This document shows, in pieces, positions 34,565 to 41,994 of a stretch of DNA of 50,288 bases. A model generated the notes under the pieces. The model was given only the letters and a program-made list of their open reading frames with translations. It was not told where the DNA came from and made no database searches. Source of the stretch: a bacterium (GTDB lineage Bacteria; Patescibacteriota; Minisyncoccia; Moranbacterales; UBA2206); contig JAJYKZ010000005.1 of NCBI GenBank assembly GCA_021788105.1, positions 1 to 50,288 of the forward strand, read 5' to 3'. How positions within the stretch are numbered: the stretch's first letter is position 1; the number at the start of each line of letters is the position of its first letter. A program made the position numbers and the translations under genes.

Positions 34565-35257
34565 ATGCTTAATTTATTTCAGAAAAAGCCAACTATAGAC
34601 AAAACTATCAATCTTTTCAGTAATGATGAAAGAATAATGAGAGTTTGTTTATTCAAAATACTGACTGATAAAATTATCGCAGATGGCTTATCAGAGAAAA
34701 ATAGCAAAATAATAGCTGCTCAAGGAGTGAATTATATAACTGGCGAAGACTGGGAAGCAATTATCCAAAATATTCAAGATCTAAAGATAAAGTCCGTTAC
34801 AGAAAATTATAAATTGGAAATTATTTCATATGTCGAAAACCTACTGGAGAAAGATAAAAAATTGCGGGAAATTGTAGTTTATTTTTTGCGTATACGAACT
34901 GTATTATTTTTTCACCGTTTCGGAAAAGATTGGTTTGAAAATCCAATGAAGGAAAGAATAGAAAAAATACTTGTAGAATATGGATCTGAATTTCCAGAAG
35001 GATCTGATCCTGTCAGGTTTAATGAAATGGTTTTAGAGCTTAAACAGAAGCGAGTAGAGCAAGGAAAGATTGACCAAGAAATCAATGACTTAAAAAATTA
35101 TCAGATTACGCCTCCACCCCCTATAGATACGCAAGCAATAACTGGTGTAGTCAAATCTCCGACTTATGTAGAACCGAAACCATTGCCAAAACCTCACGAA
35201 TATTGTTGGCAGGATAGTATTTATGGAAAACAATGTAAATTGTTAGGATGGTGGTAA
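34565..35257 (+). CDS. Orphan protein with Pro-rich linker and C-terminal tail, 230 aa
   Basis: The first 160 residues are helical and charged (IMRVCLFKILTDKIIADGLSEKNSKII, then VVYFLRIRTVLFFHRFGKDWF). A coiled coil (MVLELKQKRVEQGKIDQEIND) precedes a proline-rich linker (QITPPPPIDTQAITG) and a short tail with YCWQDSIYGKQCKLLGWW, where two cysteines may pair. No family recognised. It appears coupled to the TPR gene before it. Confidence 0.65.
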   Translation: MLNLFQKKPTIDKTINLFSNDERIMRVCLFKILTDKIIADGLSEKNSKIIAAQGVNYITGEDWEAIIQNIQDLKIKSVTENYKLEIISYVENLLEKDKKLREIVVYFLRIRTVLFFHRFGKDWFENPMKERIEKILVEYGSEFPEGSDPVRFNEMVLELKQKRVEQGKIDQEINDLKNYQITPPPPIDTQAITGVVKSPTYVEPKPLPKPHEYCWQDSIYGKQCKLLGWW

Positions 35258-35296
35258 TATTTGAGGACGGGTAAGATTTAAAATCAAATTAAGAAA

Positions 35297-35319
35297 TAGT
35301 GAGTGGAATAGTGGGGTAA
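35297..35319 (-). repeat. Fourth copy of the 23-bp split motif
   Basis: On the minus strand it reads TTACCCCAC-N7-CTCACTA, exactly the pattern at 28793-28899, 6.4 kb away. It lies between two cargo genes, 35 bp upstream of the next start. Confidence 0.85.
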
Positions 35320-35353
35320 AACCTGCTATTATTTGTTTTGTAAGATTATTAGT

Positions 35354-35821
35354 ATGAAAGAATTAAAAAATATCGTTGATATAATACAGGAACTGGTTAT
35401 AATTGTGGCCACAATATTTACTGCAAGATGGACTTATAAGACATTTGCACATAGGGAAAAGCTGGATGAGCTTAAAAAGTTGAAGGACTTAATTATTATG
35501 TATTATCAGAAAGTGCAATTATACTGCATGCAGGTTAGAGAAAGTGAAGAGCCTGACAAAAAGGAGTTGATGGAACTTTTAGAGCTTAGCCAGATACATA
35601 ATAAAATTCTTAGGTTAAAAGAGATTAATTTATACACAAAACCAGAAGTAAGGGCGAACATACAAAAAATAGTTGGCCGATGGATTACTGATAACGAAAG
35701 AATTAAGGCAATGAAATCATTAAAAAATATGGAGGAACGCACAAAAGCATGGACTGAGTTTGAAAATGAATATAATAAGGTCAAAAAGATGATAGATCAA
35801 GAGGCGGGCAGATTGATTTGA
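35354..35821 (+). CDS. Orphan protein with N-terminal membrane helix, 155 aa
   Basis: The N-terminus MKELKNIVDIIQELVIIVATIFTARWTYKTF is a membrane anchor. The rest is a long charged helix pair (HREKLDELKKLKDLIIMYYQKV, then MKSLKNMEERTKAWTEFENEYNKVKKMI) with coiled-coil character. It resembles small membrane proteins carried as accessory genes; no enzyme motif is present. The ATG at 35354 starts just before the hydrophobic part. A split motif upstream may regulate it. Confidence 0.65.
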   Translation: MKELKNIVDIIQELVIIVATIFTARWTYKTFAHREKLDELKKLKDLIIMYYQKVQLYCMQVRESEEPDKKELMELLELSQIHNKILRLKEINLYTKPEVRANIQKIVGRWITDNERIKAMKSLKNMEERTKAWTEFENEYNKVKKMIDQEAGRLI

Positions 35822-35871
35822 AGTTCTTTAGTTAACACATAAAATAGCGAATAGAGCATTATATTAAACCG

Positions 35872-36375
35872 ATGGTTGATATCGACGTTAAAAAAATAAA
35901 AATAAGCAAGGAAAAGCTCGAAAAAACAAAGCAAGAGTCAATAACCGAATACAATAAAATCGGTAGCGTTTTTTGTCCTTATTTGAAGTGCGAGGTGGCC
36001 TTTAACAGTAAGGGAATAGAACATCTTAAGTTTAAGGAGAAAAACAAGCCGAGGTCGCCAGAAGAACAATATTTGAGATTTAAACTGTTGCCTCTTGCAG
36101 GGCACATCATTAAGAATTCACACACTATTCAGGAATATTTTGAGACGAAAAGATTCGAAAAACAAAAAATAAACTCAAGGTGGGAGGGAGGGCTGGTAGA
36201 AGTTTTTTATTATGGATTTGTGGCGATAATAAATAATGCAAGATTGAAGATTATTATTAAAGAAACAAGGGGAGGGAATAAATTTTTTTATAGTATTATT
36301 CCGTTTTGGAAAAATAATCGGAAAAATTCCACAAACAAAAAAATCCTGCATGCAGGAAATATGGAAACCGACTAG
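35872..36375 (+). CDS. Orphan protein, possible BECR-like nuclease fold, 167 aa
   Basis: After a charged N-terminal helix it reads VFCPYLKCEVAFNSKGIEHLKFKEKNKPRSPEEQYLRFKLLPLAGHII, then a beta-rich C-terminus (VEVFYYGFVAIINNARLKIIIKETRGGNKFFYSIIPFW). The order H in a strand-helix turn, R in the next helix, then strands ending FxSIIPF resembles RNase folds of the barnase-EndoU-colicin-RelE group in phages and mobile elements. This is a by-eye suggestion at low confidence. Last gene of the element before the structured region. Confidence 0.6.
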   Translation: MVDIDVKKIKISKEKLEKTKQESITEYNKIGSVFCPYLKCEVAFNSKGIEHLKFKEKNKPRSPEEQYLRFKLLPLAGHIIKNSHTIQEYFETKRFEKQKINSRWEGGLVEVFYYGFVAIINNARLKIIIKETRGGNKFFYSIIPFWKNNRKNSTNKKILHAGNMETD

Positions 36376-36390
36376 TATTTTCTGAATATT

Positions 36391-36521
36391 TAGTACTTGT
36401 TACGGTTTGGACTTTTTAACCGTGAGAGGGCCAAAGCCCCTGCAAGTACTAACTCCATAGTATCAGGCTTAAATCGATCAGTCAAGCGAAAGATTGATAC
36501 CATGCGTAGATAGTATCAAGG
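36391..36521. ncRNA. Structured RNA candidate near the right end of the element
   Basis: A three-way junction is readable at 36391-36451: TAGTACTTG pairs with CAAGTACTA (36443-36451), enclosing ACGGTT/AACCGT (36402-36407 with 36418-36423) and GGGC/GCCC (36428-36431 with 36436-36439). A second domain follows closed by ACTCC/GGAGT (about 36452-36456 and 36521-36525), with GTATCA, TGATAC and GTATCA inside. The hammerhead CUGANGA core is missing. The strand is not determined. No long ORF crosses it. Confidence 0.5.
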
Positions 36522-36590
36522 GAGTCTTAAAAATATTGCAATTATTGCTAAAATCAAGTTTTTTAGGAGTATTCTAGTTATACAATTTTT

Positions 36591-36739
36591 TTAATTAATT
36601 TCAGCTGCTTGATTAGATAGGTTAGGGATAAAGCAATAAGAAGTAGCGTTTTGCCAATAAGTTCTAACGTCATCCACTATTCTCCGCATCGAAAATTCAA
36701 GGCTTATTTTAGCCTTGTTTTCTGTTAGGGAAGTCGGAC
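36591..36739 (-). pseudogene. Displaced C-terminal segment of the serine recombinase
   Basis: Read on the minus strand in the phase set by the core, PT-SLTENKAKISLEFS continues to a TAA at 36591-36593, about 48 codons. At the left core the recombinase reads CPT-WRGRPDSNR. In the circular element the two would join, giving the recombinase a ~48-residue longer tail (with MRRIVDDVRTYWQNATSYC). In the integrated form this segment has no start codon of its own. Confidence 0.65.
36731..36739. other. Right attachment core (attR)
   Basis: AAGTCGGAC is identical to 26697-26705. Sequence to the right (GTTCGAATCG) would be the original chromosome next to tRNA-Asp. Confidence 0.65.
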
Positions 36740-36815
36740 GTTCGAATCGCTTGTGGTTTTGAATAGCAATCCAAATCTTTTTATTGTATACTGAAACTAT
36801 TAACCAAAATAAATT

Positions 36816-37292
36816 ATGGAAGAAACCAACACTCTCGTAAAACAGTGGGAAAAAATACGCACTCCGATTCGTAATATAAATATTGAACATTACGAAAATC
36901 TCAGTAAGTTGGACAAGCTTGCAATTTTTGTTACCGAAAGAGTTGGAACGATGGGATTTTTTCTGATTATTTTCGTTTGGACTCTACTTTGGTTGAGTTG
37001 GAATATTTTCGCTCCATTACAATACAGGTTTGACCCATTTCCAGCTTTTGTCCTATGGCTGTTCATTTCTAATGTGATCCAACTTTTTCTAACACCATTA
37101 ATCATGGTCGGTCAGAACCTGCAAGGTCGTCACGCTGAAGCTAGGGCAGAAGCAGATTTTGAAATCAATACTCAGTCGGAAAAAGAAATCAAAATAATAC
37201 TCAATCATTTGGAAAAGCAGAATGAGATCATTGAAAGCCAAACCCAGCTCATTTTAAAGATACTTTTCCATATCGAAAATGCCAATGAATAA
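36816..37292 (+). CDS. DUF1003 family membrane protein
   Basis: 158 aa. The pattern is typical: LDKLAIFVTERVGTMGFFLIIFVWTLLWLSWNI, a loop with FDPFPAFVLWLFISNVIQLFLTPLIMVGQN and the polar segment RHAEARAEADFEINTQSEKEI. Two transmembrane helices with a cytoplasmic coiled-coil tail. DUF1003 proteins are common and uncharacterised. First gene right of the element; its stop is 3 bp before the next gene. Confidence 0.9.
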   Translation: MEETNTLVKQWEKIRTPIRNINIEHYENLSKLDKLAIFVTERVGTMGFFLIIFVWTLLWLSWNIFAPLQYRFDPFPAFVLWLFISNVIQLFLTPLIMVGQNLQGRHAEARAEADFEINTQSEKEIKIILNHLEKQNEIIESQTQLILKILFHIENANE

Positions 37293-37295
37293 ATT

Positions 37296-38054
37296 ATGCG
37301 TAAACTATTAGCGGTTATTACAATTATTGCCCTGGCTGTCGTTGGCAGTCTTTTTTATTTCAAACTCAGATCGAAAAATATTCCAATTCAGAAAAAGATC
37401 AAAGCGTCTACTCCAAAACAAACTGCGCCTGCTTCTATCCCAATCAAAAACGAGCAACCCACTTCTCAAGCACCAGGTTGCGGAACGGTAACCGATGCTG
37501 ATGGCAATACCTATACCACAATTGAAATCGCAGGCCGATGCTGGATGGCTCAGAATATGTTAGCTACTAAATATTCTAGTGCTTCGGCTATCGCCAATAC
37601 CGGCGGTGATACAATTAAAGCCAGATACTGTTATCCCAATTCCAACGGCGGAGATTATTGTAACACTGAGGGCATGCTATATTCCTGGTGGTCGGCGGTA
37701 GGATTGCCGGAAGGATCTCAAAAAATGATTGCTCAGCCAGTGCAAGGAATTTGTCCGACTGGCTGGCATATCTCTGATGATGCAGATTGGACGGCACTGT
37801 CACGAGCTTATCCAGCATCACAACTTCTTGGATACGGAGCTAATTCAGTTGGTTTTGGAGCTTCCTATACCGGCTATTATGATGGCGGATCATTTCTTGC
37901 TCATGGTACGGATAGCTATTATTGGTCATCCGATCAAAATGATTCTAAATCTAGTTTTTACTGGCAATTTGATTCCGGATTTCCGAATTCCGAATTGAAT
38001 GATTTTTCTAATAATGATGCGGGATACTTGGTGAGGTGTGTGAAGGATTTTTGA
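37296..38054 (+). CDS. Secreted FISUMP-domain protein
   Basis: 252 aa. An N-terminal helix (LLAVITIIALAVVGSLFYF) anchors or exports it, and a Lys/Pro/Thr-rich linker follows. The domain has the Fibrobacter-succinogenes paralogous pattern: VTDADGNTYTTIEIAGRCWMAQNM, GMLYSWWSAV, GICPTGWHISDDADWTAL, YYWSSDQND and AGYLVRCVKDF. These domains occur in surface and attachment proteins. Four or more cysteines suggest disulfides. Confidence 0.88.
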   Translation: MRKLLAVITIIALAVVGSLFYFKLRSKNIPIQKKIKASTPKQTAPASIPIKNEQPTSQAPGCGTVTDADGNTYTTIEIAGRCWMAQNMLATKYSSASAIANTGGDTIKARYCYPNSNGGDYCNTEGMLYSWWSAVGLPEGSQKMIAQPVQGICPTGWHISDDADWTALSRAYPASQLLGYGANSVGFGASYTGYYDGGSFLAHGTDSYYWSSDQNDSKSSFYWQFDSGFPNSELNDFSNNDAGYLVRCVKDF

Positions 38055-38140
38055 TTTTTTTGTTAAAGTAATATAATAAAAGAAGAAATCTGAGGATCTG
38101 GTCGATTCCTCGATATAAAAATAAAATAATTAAAAAATTT

Positions 38141-38524
38141 ATGGAATCAAAAAGAAACTTTATCATCTTAGGAGTTGTGGCTGTAGTGGTGGTTGTGATC
38201 ATTGTAGCATTTTCGATGAGCATTAAAGCTCCAACTGCATCACAAACTGCCATAGCAACAATTCCTCGACAAAATAAAAATTCTAATGCTGCTTCAAACA
38301 ACAGCACGCCTCAAAATCAAACTGCCAACAGCAATCAGCAGGCGATCACTCCTGTCAAAAGTGCGGGATCGGTTGCTGGAGTTGATTTGAGCAGTTTGGC
38401 TAATGATGCTAACCAATCCGCGTCATTGTCTTCACAAGACGGGTCGAACGACGCTAAAACAATTTCCAATGATGGCCAGGCCATCAATAATTCTATCAAT
38501 TCAGTTAATAATCCAATCCAATGA
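38141..38524 (+). CDS. Single-pass protein with low-complexity tail, 127 aa
   Basis: A strong N-terminal helix (FIILGVVAVVVVVIIVAFSM) is followed by about 95 residues rich in Ser, Asn, Gln and Ala with no fixed motif (NNSTPQNQTANSNQQAIT). It overlaps the next gene by ATGA and so is translationally coupled to it. It may be a membrane tether for the secreted partner. Confidence 0.75.
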   Translation: MESKRNFIILGVVAVVVVVIIVAFSMSIKAPTASQTAIATIPRQNKNSNAASNNSTPQNQTANSNQQAITPVKSAGSVAGVDLSSLANDANQSASLSSQDGSNDAKTISNDGQAINNSINSVNNPIQ

Positions 38525-39375
38525 AAAATATTAAACCAATCACAGCTAGCCTTGCCATAATTTCAATGGTGGGCTTCACCTCTTTTATTCCAGCTGTATC
38601 AGCCGCAACCAGTTCTAATAAGGGTCTTGGTGCGGCAGTCGCCGGTATTGGAAAAAATCAGAATAATTTCTGCACTCGATTTTCCACGCTGTCTCAAAAA
38701 TATGAAACTAGCATCAATGCTCAGATTAGCAATCAGCAAAACAGGGTAAATACTGAAGCTCAGACAATCCAGGCTGATCGTCAAAAATCTGACAGCACGT
38801 TACAACAGGATCGATCCAAGTGGGCGCAGGACCGCCAGGCTATTTACGCCAAATTGAACGGCAAGGCGACGACTACCGCTGAAAAACAAGCCGTAACCAC
38901 TTTCCAGAATGCGATCGAGGCCGCGGTAACAACCAGGGAATCCGCCGTTGATTCCGCTCGCAACACTTTTCGCCAGGGAGAAGATCAGCTCATATCTCAG
39001 CATCAAACAGCAGTTAAGCAATTGCTGACAACCTTGCAATCATCGATCCAATCCGCAATCCAGCAAGCCTCCAGTCAGTGTACTTCCGGCACAGCTCCAG
39101 CCACTGTAAGGACCACTTTTCAATCGGCTTTACAGACAGCCAGGACTGCTCGTCAAACAGAAGCGCAACAGATAGACAAGGTAGGGACACAAGTTCAACA
39201 GTTAGCCCAAACCAGAAATTCCGCTATTCAACAAGCTATGCAAACTTACCAATCGGCAATGCAGGCTGCTGTAGCTCAATTAAGAGCTGCATTTGGACAA
39301 AGCGCAACTTCCGACACCAGTAATACAACTTCTTCAGCAAACACGAACAGTGCAAATATTGGGGGAAATCAGTAG
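38521..39375 (+). CDS. Secreted coiled-coil protein, 284 aa
   Basis: A Sec signal peptide (ASLAIISMVGFTSFIPAVSA, cleavage after VSA) precedes a long helical region of Gln, Ala, Thr and Ser heptads (INAQISNQQNRVNTEAQTIQ, VQQLAQTRNSAIQQAMQTYQ) and a disordered Ser/Thr/Asn C-terminus. The helical core should form a fibrous or bundled extracellular structure. Two cysteines (in NFCTRF and SQCTSG) could link helices. Coupled to the preceding gene and followed by a strong terminator. Confidence 0.8.
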   Translation: MKNIKPITASLAIISMVGFTSFIPAVSAATSSNKGLGAAVAGIGKNQNNFCTRFSTLSQKYETSINAQISNQQNRVNTEAQTIQADRQKSDSTLQQDRSKWAQDRQAIYAKLNGKATTTAEKQAVTTFQNAIEAAVTTRESAVDSARNTFRQGEDQLISQHQTAVKQLLTTLQSSIQSAIQQASSQCTSGTAPATVRTTFQSALQTARTARQTEAQQIDKVGTQVQQLAQTRNSAIQQAMQTYQSAMQAAVAQLRAAFGQSATSDTSNTTSSANTNSANIGGNQ

Positions 39376-39400
39376 AGTTTGATGTTTTGTTGTCGAATTG

Positions 39401-39434
39401 AAAATACAACCCAGTAAGGGTTGTATTTTTTTTT
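39401..39434 (+). terminator. Intrinsic terminator after the secreted coiled-coil gene
   Basis: AAAATACAACCC (39401-39412) pairs with GGGTTGTATTTT (39418-39429) around AGTAA, followed by a run of T to 39434. Confidence 0.92.
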
Positions 39435-39496
39435 CTTAAGGCTGTTTTTTTCTTTTTGGTTTATTTCTTTTATTAGTTCCTGATCCATAAATTTAT

Positions 39497-39538
39497 TTGA
39501 CAAAAATAATTAGTTTACTTACTATTACTATAGTAATA
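39497..39538 (+). promoter_or_regulatory. Promoter and palindromic operator of the marR-ABC operon
   Basis: TTGACA (39497-39502) and TACTAT (39520-39525) have a 17-bp spacer. The 16-bp perfect palindrome TATTACTATAGTAATA (39523-39538) overlaps the -10 box and start site, an ideal place for autorepression by the MarR protein encoded next. Confidence 0.8.
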
Positions 39539-39552
39539 TATTCTTCAAAGAT

Positions 39553-39990
39553 ATGCAAGACCCCGATTTCAGTCCGATTAGAAAAATCATACGCTCTATC
39601 ATAAAATTTTCCAGAGCGGACATGCAAAAGCGTTTAGCAGATGCTCGGGTTGGCATTACACCCTTGCAATACAGTGTTTTGAAAAAAGTAAGCCGCGAGC
39701 CGGTTACCATAAATGCAATTGCCAAGCAGTTTGGTTTCAAACCGCCGTCCCTGGTGCCGGTAGTGGACGCCTTGGAAGAGCGCGGCCTCATCAAAAGAAA
39801 ACCCGATGCGAACGACCGCAGAAAAACGCTGCTTGTGATAAAAAAGAAAGGGTTAGATTTACTGGAAAAAATTCCGCATAGCGGCAAAAAACACACTTTG
39901 GATGCTGCTTTTGAAAAATTTAGTCCTAAAAAGCAAAAAGATCTCCTAAATATTCTTGAAGAATTATTAAACAATTTTCCAGAACAATAA
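39553..39990 (+). CDS. MarR family transcriptional regulator
   Basis: 145 aa with the winged-helix pattern: ITPLQYSVLKKVSREPVTINAIAKQFGFKPPSLVPVVDALEERGLIKRKPDANDRRKTLL, where the DRR of the wing is the family signature. Flanking helices form the dimer. MarR proteins usually repress their own operon until a small ligand binds. The palindrome in its promoter fits this. It is followed directly by an ABC exporter, which it probably controls. Confidence 0.93.
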   Translation: MQDPDFSPIRKIIRSIIKFSRADMQKRLADARVGITPLQYSVLKKVSREPVTINAIAKQFGFKPPSLVPVVDALEERGLIKRKPDANDRRKTLLVIKKKGLDLLEKIPHSGKKHTLDAAFEKFSPKKQKDLLNILEELLNNFPEQ

Positions 39991-39991
39991 A

Positions 39992-40798
39992 ATGGAGGAA
40001 AATATAATTTCCGTAAAAAATTTAACCAAAAAGTTCGGCAACTTTACTGCGGTTGATGATATTTCTTTTGACGTGAAAGAAAAGGAAATTTTTGCATTTC
40101 TCGGTCCTAACGGAGCCGGCAAAAGTACGACTATTAAAATGCTGATTACATTGCTTGAACCGACTTCTGGAAAAGCCTTCATTGATAACTTTAATTTTAC
40201 GGAAAATCCGGCGGAAGTCCGTAAGTCCATCGGTTATGTGCCGCAAATGATTTCAGTGGACGGAACGCTAACTGCTTATGAAAATATGATGCTCATGGCA
40301 TCTTTATATGACGTACCTAGAAAAGAAAGACGCCAAAGAATTTTGGAAATTTTACATTTTCTCAAGCTGGAAAAATTTTCCGACACGTTGGTCAGAAATT
40401 TTTCCGGCGGTATGATTCGTAAATTGGAAATCGGTCAAGCCATGCTTCATCATCCGCCAGTTCTTTTTCTGGATGAGCCAACCACCGGACTGGATCCGAT
40501 CGGTCGACAGGATGTATGGAAACATCTTCTGGAATTACGGGATAAATTCGGCACGACAATTTTCTTTACCACCCATTATATGGAAGAAGCGGAGGATGTA
40601 AGTGACCGTGTTGCGGTTATGAATTTAGGAAAATTAGCAGTGATTGGAACAGCAGACGAACTTAAATCTAAAACAAATAAACCCAACGCCACTTTGGATG
40701 ACGCTTTTATCTTTTTCACCGGTGGCGACTCGCTTCAGGAAAGGGGTAATTTTAGAGATATACGCAAAGCCAGGGCTAATGAAAGAAAATTAGGTTAA
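39992..40798 (+). CDS. ABC transporter ATP-binding protein (DrrA-like)
   Basis: 268 aa: Walker A GPNGAGKSTT, Q-loop, signature NFSGGMIRKLEIGQAM (a variant of LSGGQ), Walker B VLFLDEPTTGLDPIGRQ and switch His in TIFFTTHYMEEAEDV. This DrrA-type pattern belongs to multidrug and antibiotic exporters with a separate ABC-2 permease, the next gene. The start is 1 bp after marR. Confidence 0.93.
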   Translation: MEENIISVKNLTKKFGNFTAVDDISFDVKEKEIFAFLGPNGAGKSTTIKMLITLLEPTSGKAFIDNFNFTENPAEVRKSIGYVPQMISVDGTLTAYENMMLMASLYDVPRKERRQRILEILHFLKLEKFSDTLVRNFSGGMIRKLEIGQAMLHHPPVLFLDEPTTGLDPIGRQDVWKHLLELRDKFGTTIFFTTHYMEEAEDVSDRVAVMNLGKLAVIGTADELKSKTNKPNATLDDAFIFFTGGDSLQERGNFRDIRKARANERKLG

Positions 40799-40802
40799 AC
40801 TT

Positions 40803-41576
40803 ATGAACTATATTTTACAAACTGTCACCAAATCCTACGTCATGGCCAAGATGGAAGTGGTCAAGCTTTTGCATGACCCGACCGAATTAATCACGCGTGC
40901 CGTGCAGCCGATTTTATGGCTAGGAATTTTTGGGGAAGCGCTCAGCAAAGTGCGAGCTATTCCCACTGGCAATTATACCTACCTCCAGTTCATAACTCCT
41001 GGCATCCTGACGCAATCGGTCGTATTCGTGGCTATTTTTTACGGCTTATCGGTCATTTGGGAAAGGGATACTGGGATATTACAAAAAATTCTGGTTACAC
41101 CGACACCGCGGCTGGCCCTAGTTTGGGGCAAAATGATTTCAGCCGGTGTGCGCGGATTGGCTCAAGCGATGATCATCTTTATCTTTGCTTTCATTTTGCG
41201 GGTCAATCTTGATATGACCTGGATATCAATTATAGGTGTGATTATTATTGTTATGTTGGGAGCTTCATTTTTCACTGGACTTTCCATGATTATCGCATCT
41301 ATTGTAAAAACTCGAGAACGTTTTATGGGCATAGGCCAAGTAATTACTTTGCCACTTTTCTTTGCTTCCAATGCTATTTATCCGATTGCCATTATGCCGG
41401 AATGGCTCCAAATTGTCGCCAAAGTCAATCCCTTGAGCTATATGGTGGATGGCTTGCGGGCACTCATCGTTTCTGGAAATTTAGCCAGTCTGCCGGCTGA
41501 TATATTGATTTTGGCAATCGTTACTTTTCTGATCTCGCTTTTAAGTGCCTACATGTATCCGAAGGTGGTGATTTAA
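40803..41576 (+). CDS. ABC-2 type permease (DrrB-like)
   Basis: 257 aa with six hydrophobic helices. The N-terminal LITRAVQPILWLGIFGEAL and the ABC-2 motif near the C-terminus (NAIYPIAIMPEWLQIVAKVNPLSYMVDGLRAL) identify the permease family that pairs with DrrA-like ATPases. With the preceding gene it makes a homodimeric exporter, probably of a hydrophobic toxic compound. Confidence 0.92.
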   Translation: MNYILQTVTKSYVMAKMEVVKLLHDPTELITRAVQPILWLGIFGEALSKVRAIPTGNYTYLQFITPGILTQSVVFVAIFYGLSVIWERDTGILQKILVTPTPRLALVWGKMISAGVRGLAQAMIIFIFAFILRVNLDMTWISIIGVIIIVMLGASFFTGLSMIIASIVKTRERFMGIGQVITLPLFFASNAIYPIAIMPEWLQIVAKVNPLSYMVDGLRALIVSGNLASLPADILILAIVTFLISLLSAYMYPKVVI

Positions 41577-41616
41577 TCTCGGTTTCTTCCGGATAGGAAT
41601 TCTTTTTTCCATAATT

Positions 41617-41645
41617 CCCCTTGTTTCAGGGGGTTAGATTTTTTC
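41617..41645 (+). terminator. Weak terminator after the ABC operon
   Basis: CCCCT (41617-41621) pairs with AGGGG (41628-41632), with a T run at 41639-41645. Confidence 0.45.
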
Positions 41646-41669
41646 CTAATATTCCTTTATAGTTGAACT

Positions 41670-41990
41670 ATGCCTACAAAAAACGTAAAATTAGTAGTTT
41701 TTACCCCAATATCTCACGCTGATATTGTCCGCAAAGCGTTGGGAGAGGCGGGTGCTGGCAAAATCGGCAACTATGATTTCTGCTCGTTTTCTTCTCGCGG
41801 GGTTGGTCGGTTTCGTGGCAACGAAAAATCTAATCCGACTATTGGTGAAGCCGGCCAATTTGAATCGGTTGAAGAAGAAAGAATTGAAGTTACGGTGCCA
41901 AGGGATATTTTGAAGAAAGTCATACAGGCAATGAAAAAAGTCCATCCCTATGAAGAAGTGGCGTATGATATTTATTCGATAGAAAATTAA
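41670..41990 (+). CDS. NIF3-insert-like (PII/CutA-fold) protein, 106 aa
   Basis: LVVFTPISHADIVRKALGEAGAGKIGNYDFCSFSSRGVGRFRGNEKSNPTIGEAGQFESVEEERIEVTVP, ending in HPYEEVAYDIYSI, matches the stand-alone version of the domain inserted in NIF3/YqfO proteins. It forms a ferredoxin-like trimer. The biochemical role is unclear. It lies 4 bp upstream of the Nudix gene. Confidence 0.85.
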   Translation: MPTKNVKLVVFTPISHADIVRKALGEAGAGKIGNYDFCSFSSRGVGRFRGNEKSNPTIGEAGQFESVEEERIEVTVPRDILKKVIQAMKKVHPYEEVAYDIYSIEN

Positions 41991-41994
41991 AATT

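Larger units (their letters stand above)
26698..36739. mobile_element. Integrated ~10-kb element with serine recombinase, tRNA-Asp site
   Basis: Between the two AAGTCGGAC copies lie a large serine recombinase, a repeat-rich region, a Toprim primase-helicase, small CPR-element orphans, cargo genes and a structured RNA candidate. Left genes are read leftwards and cargo genes rightwards. There are no conjugation or capsid genes, so it is a small integrative element, possibly with a plasmid or viral replicon history. Base composition in the right half is clearly more AT-rich than the pilus region. Circularisation across the core would restore a longer recombinase gene. Confidence 0.75.

Noticed and set aside
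36452..36525. Hammerhead ribozyme, suggested by GCGAAAG
   Set aside because: The CUGANGA core and the stem layout are missing.
36731..36760. tRNA remnant at the right end, suggested by GTTCGAATC
   Set aside because: The flanks do not form a T-stem; only the 9-bp core matches the left end.
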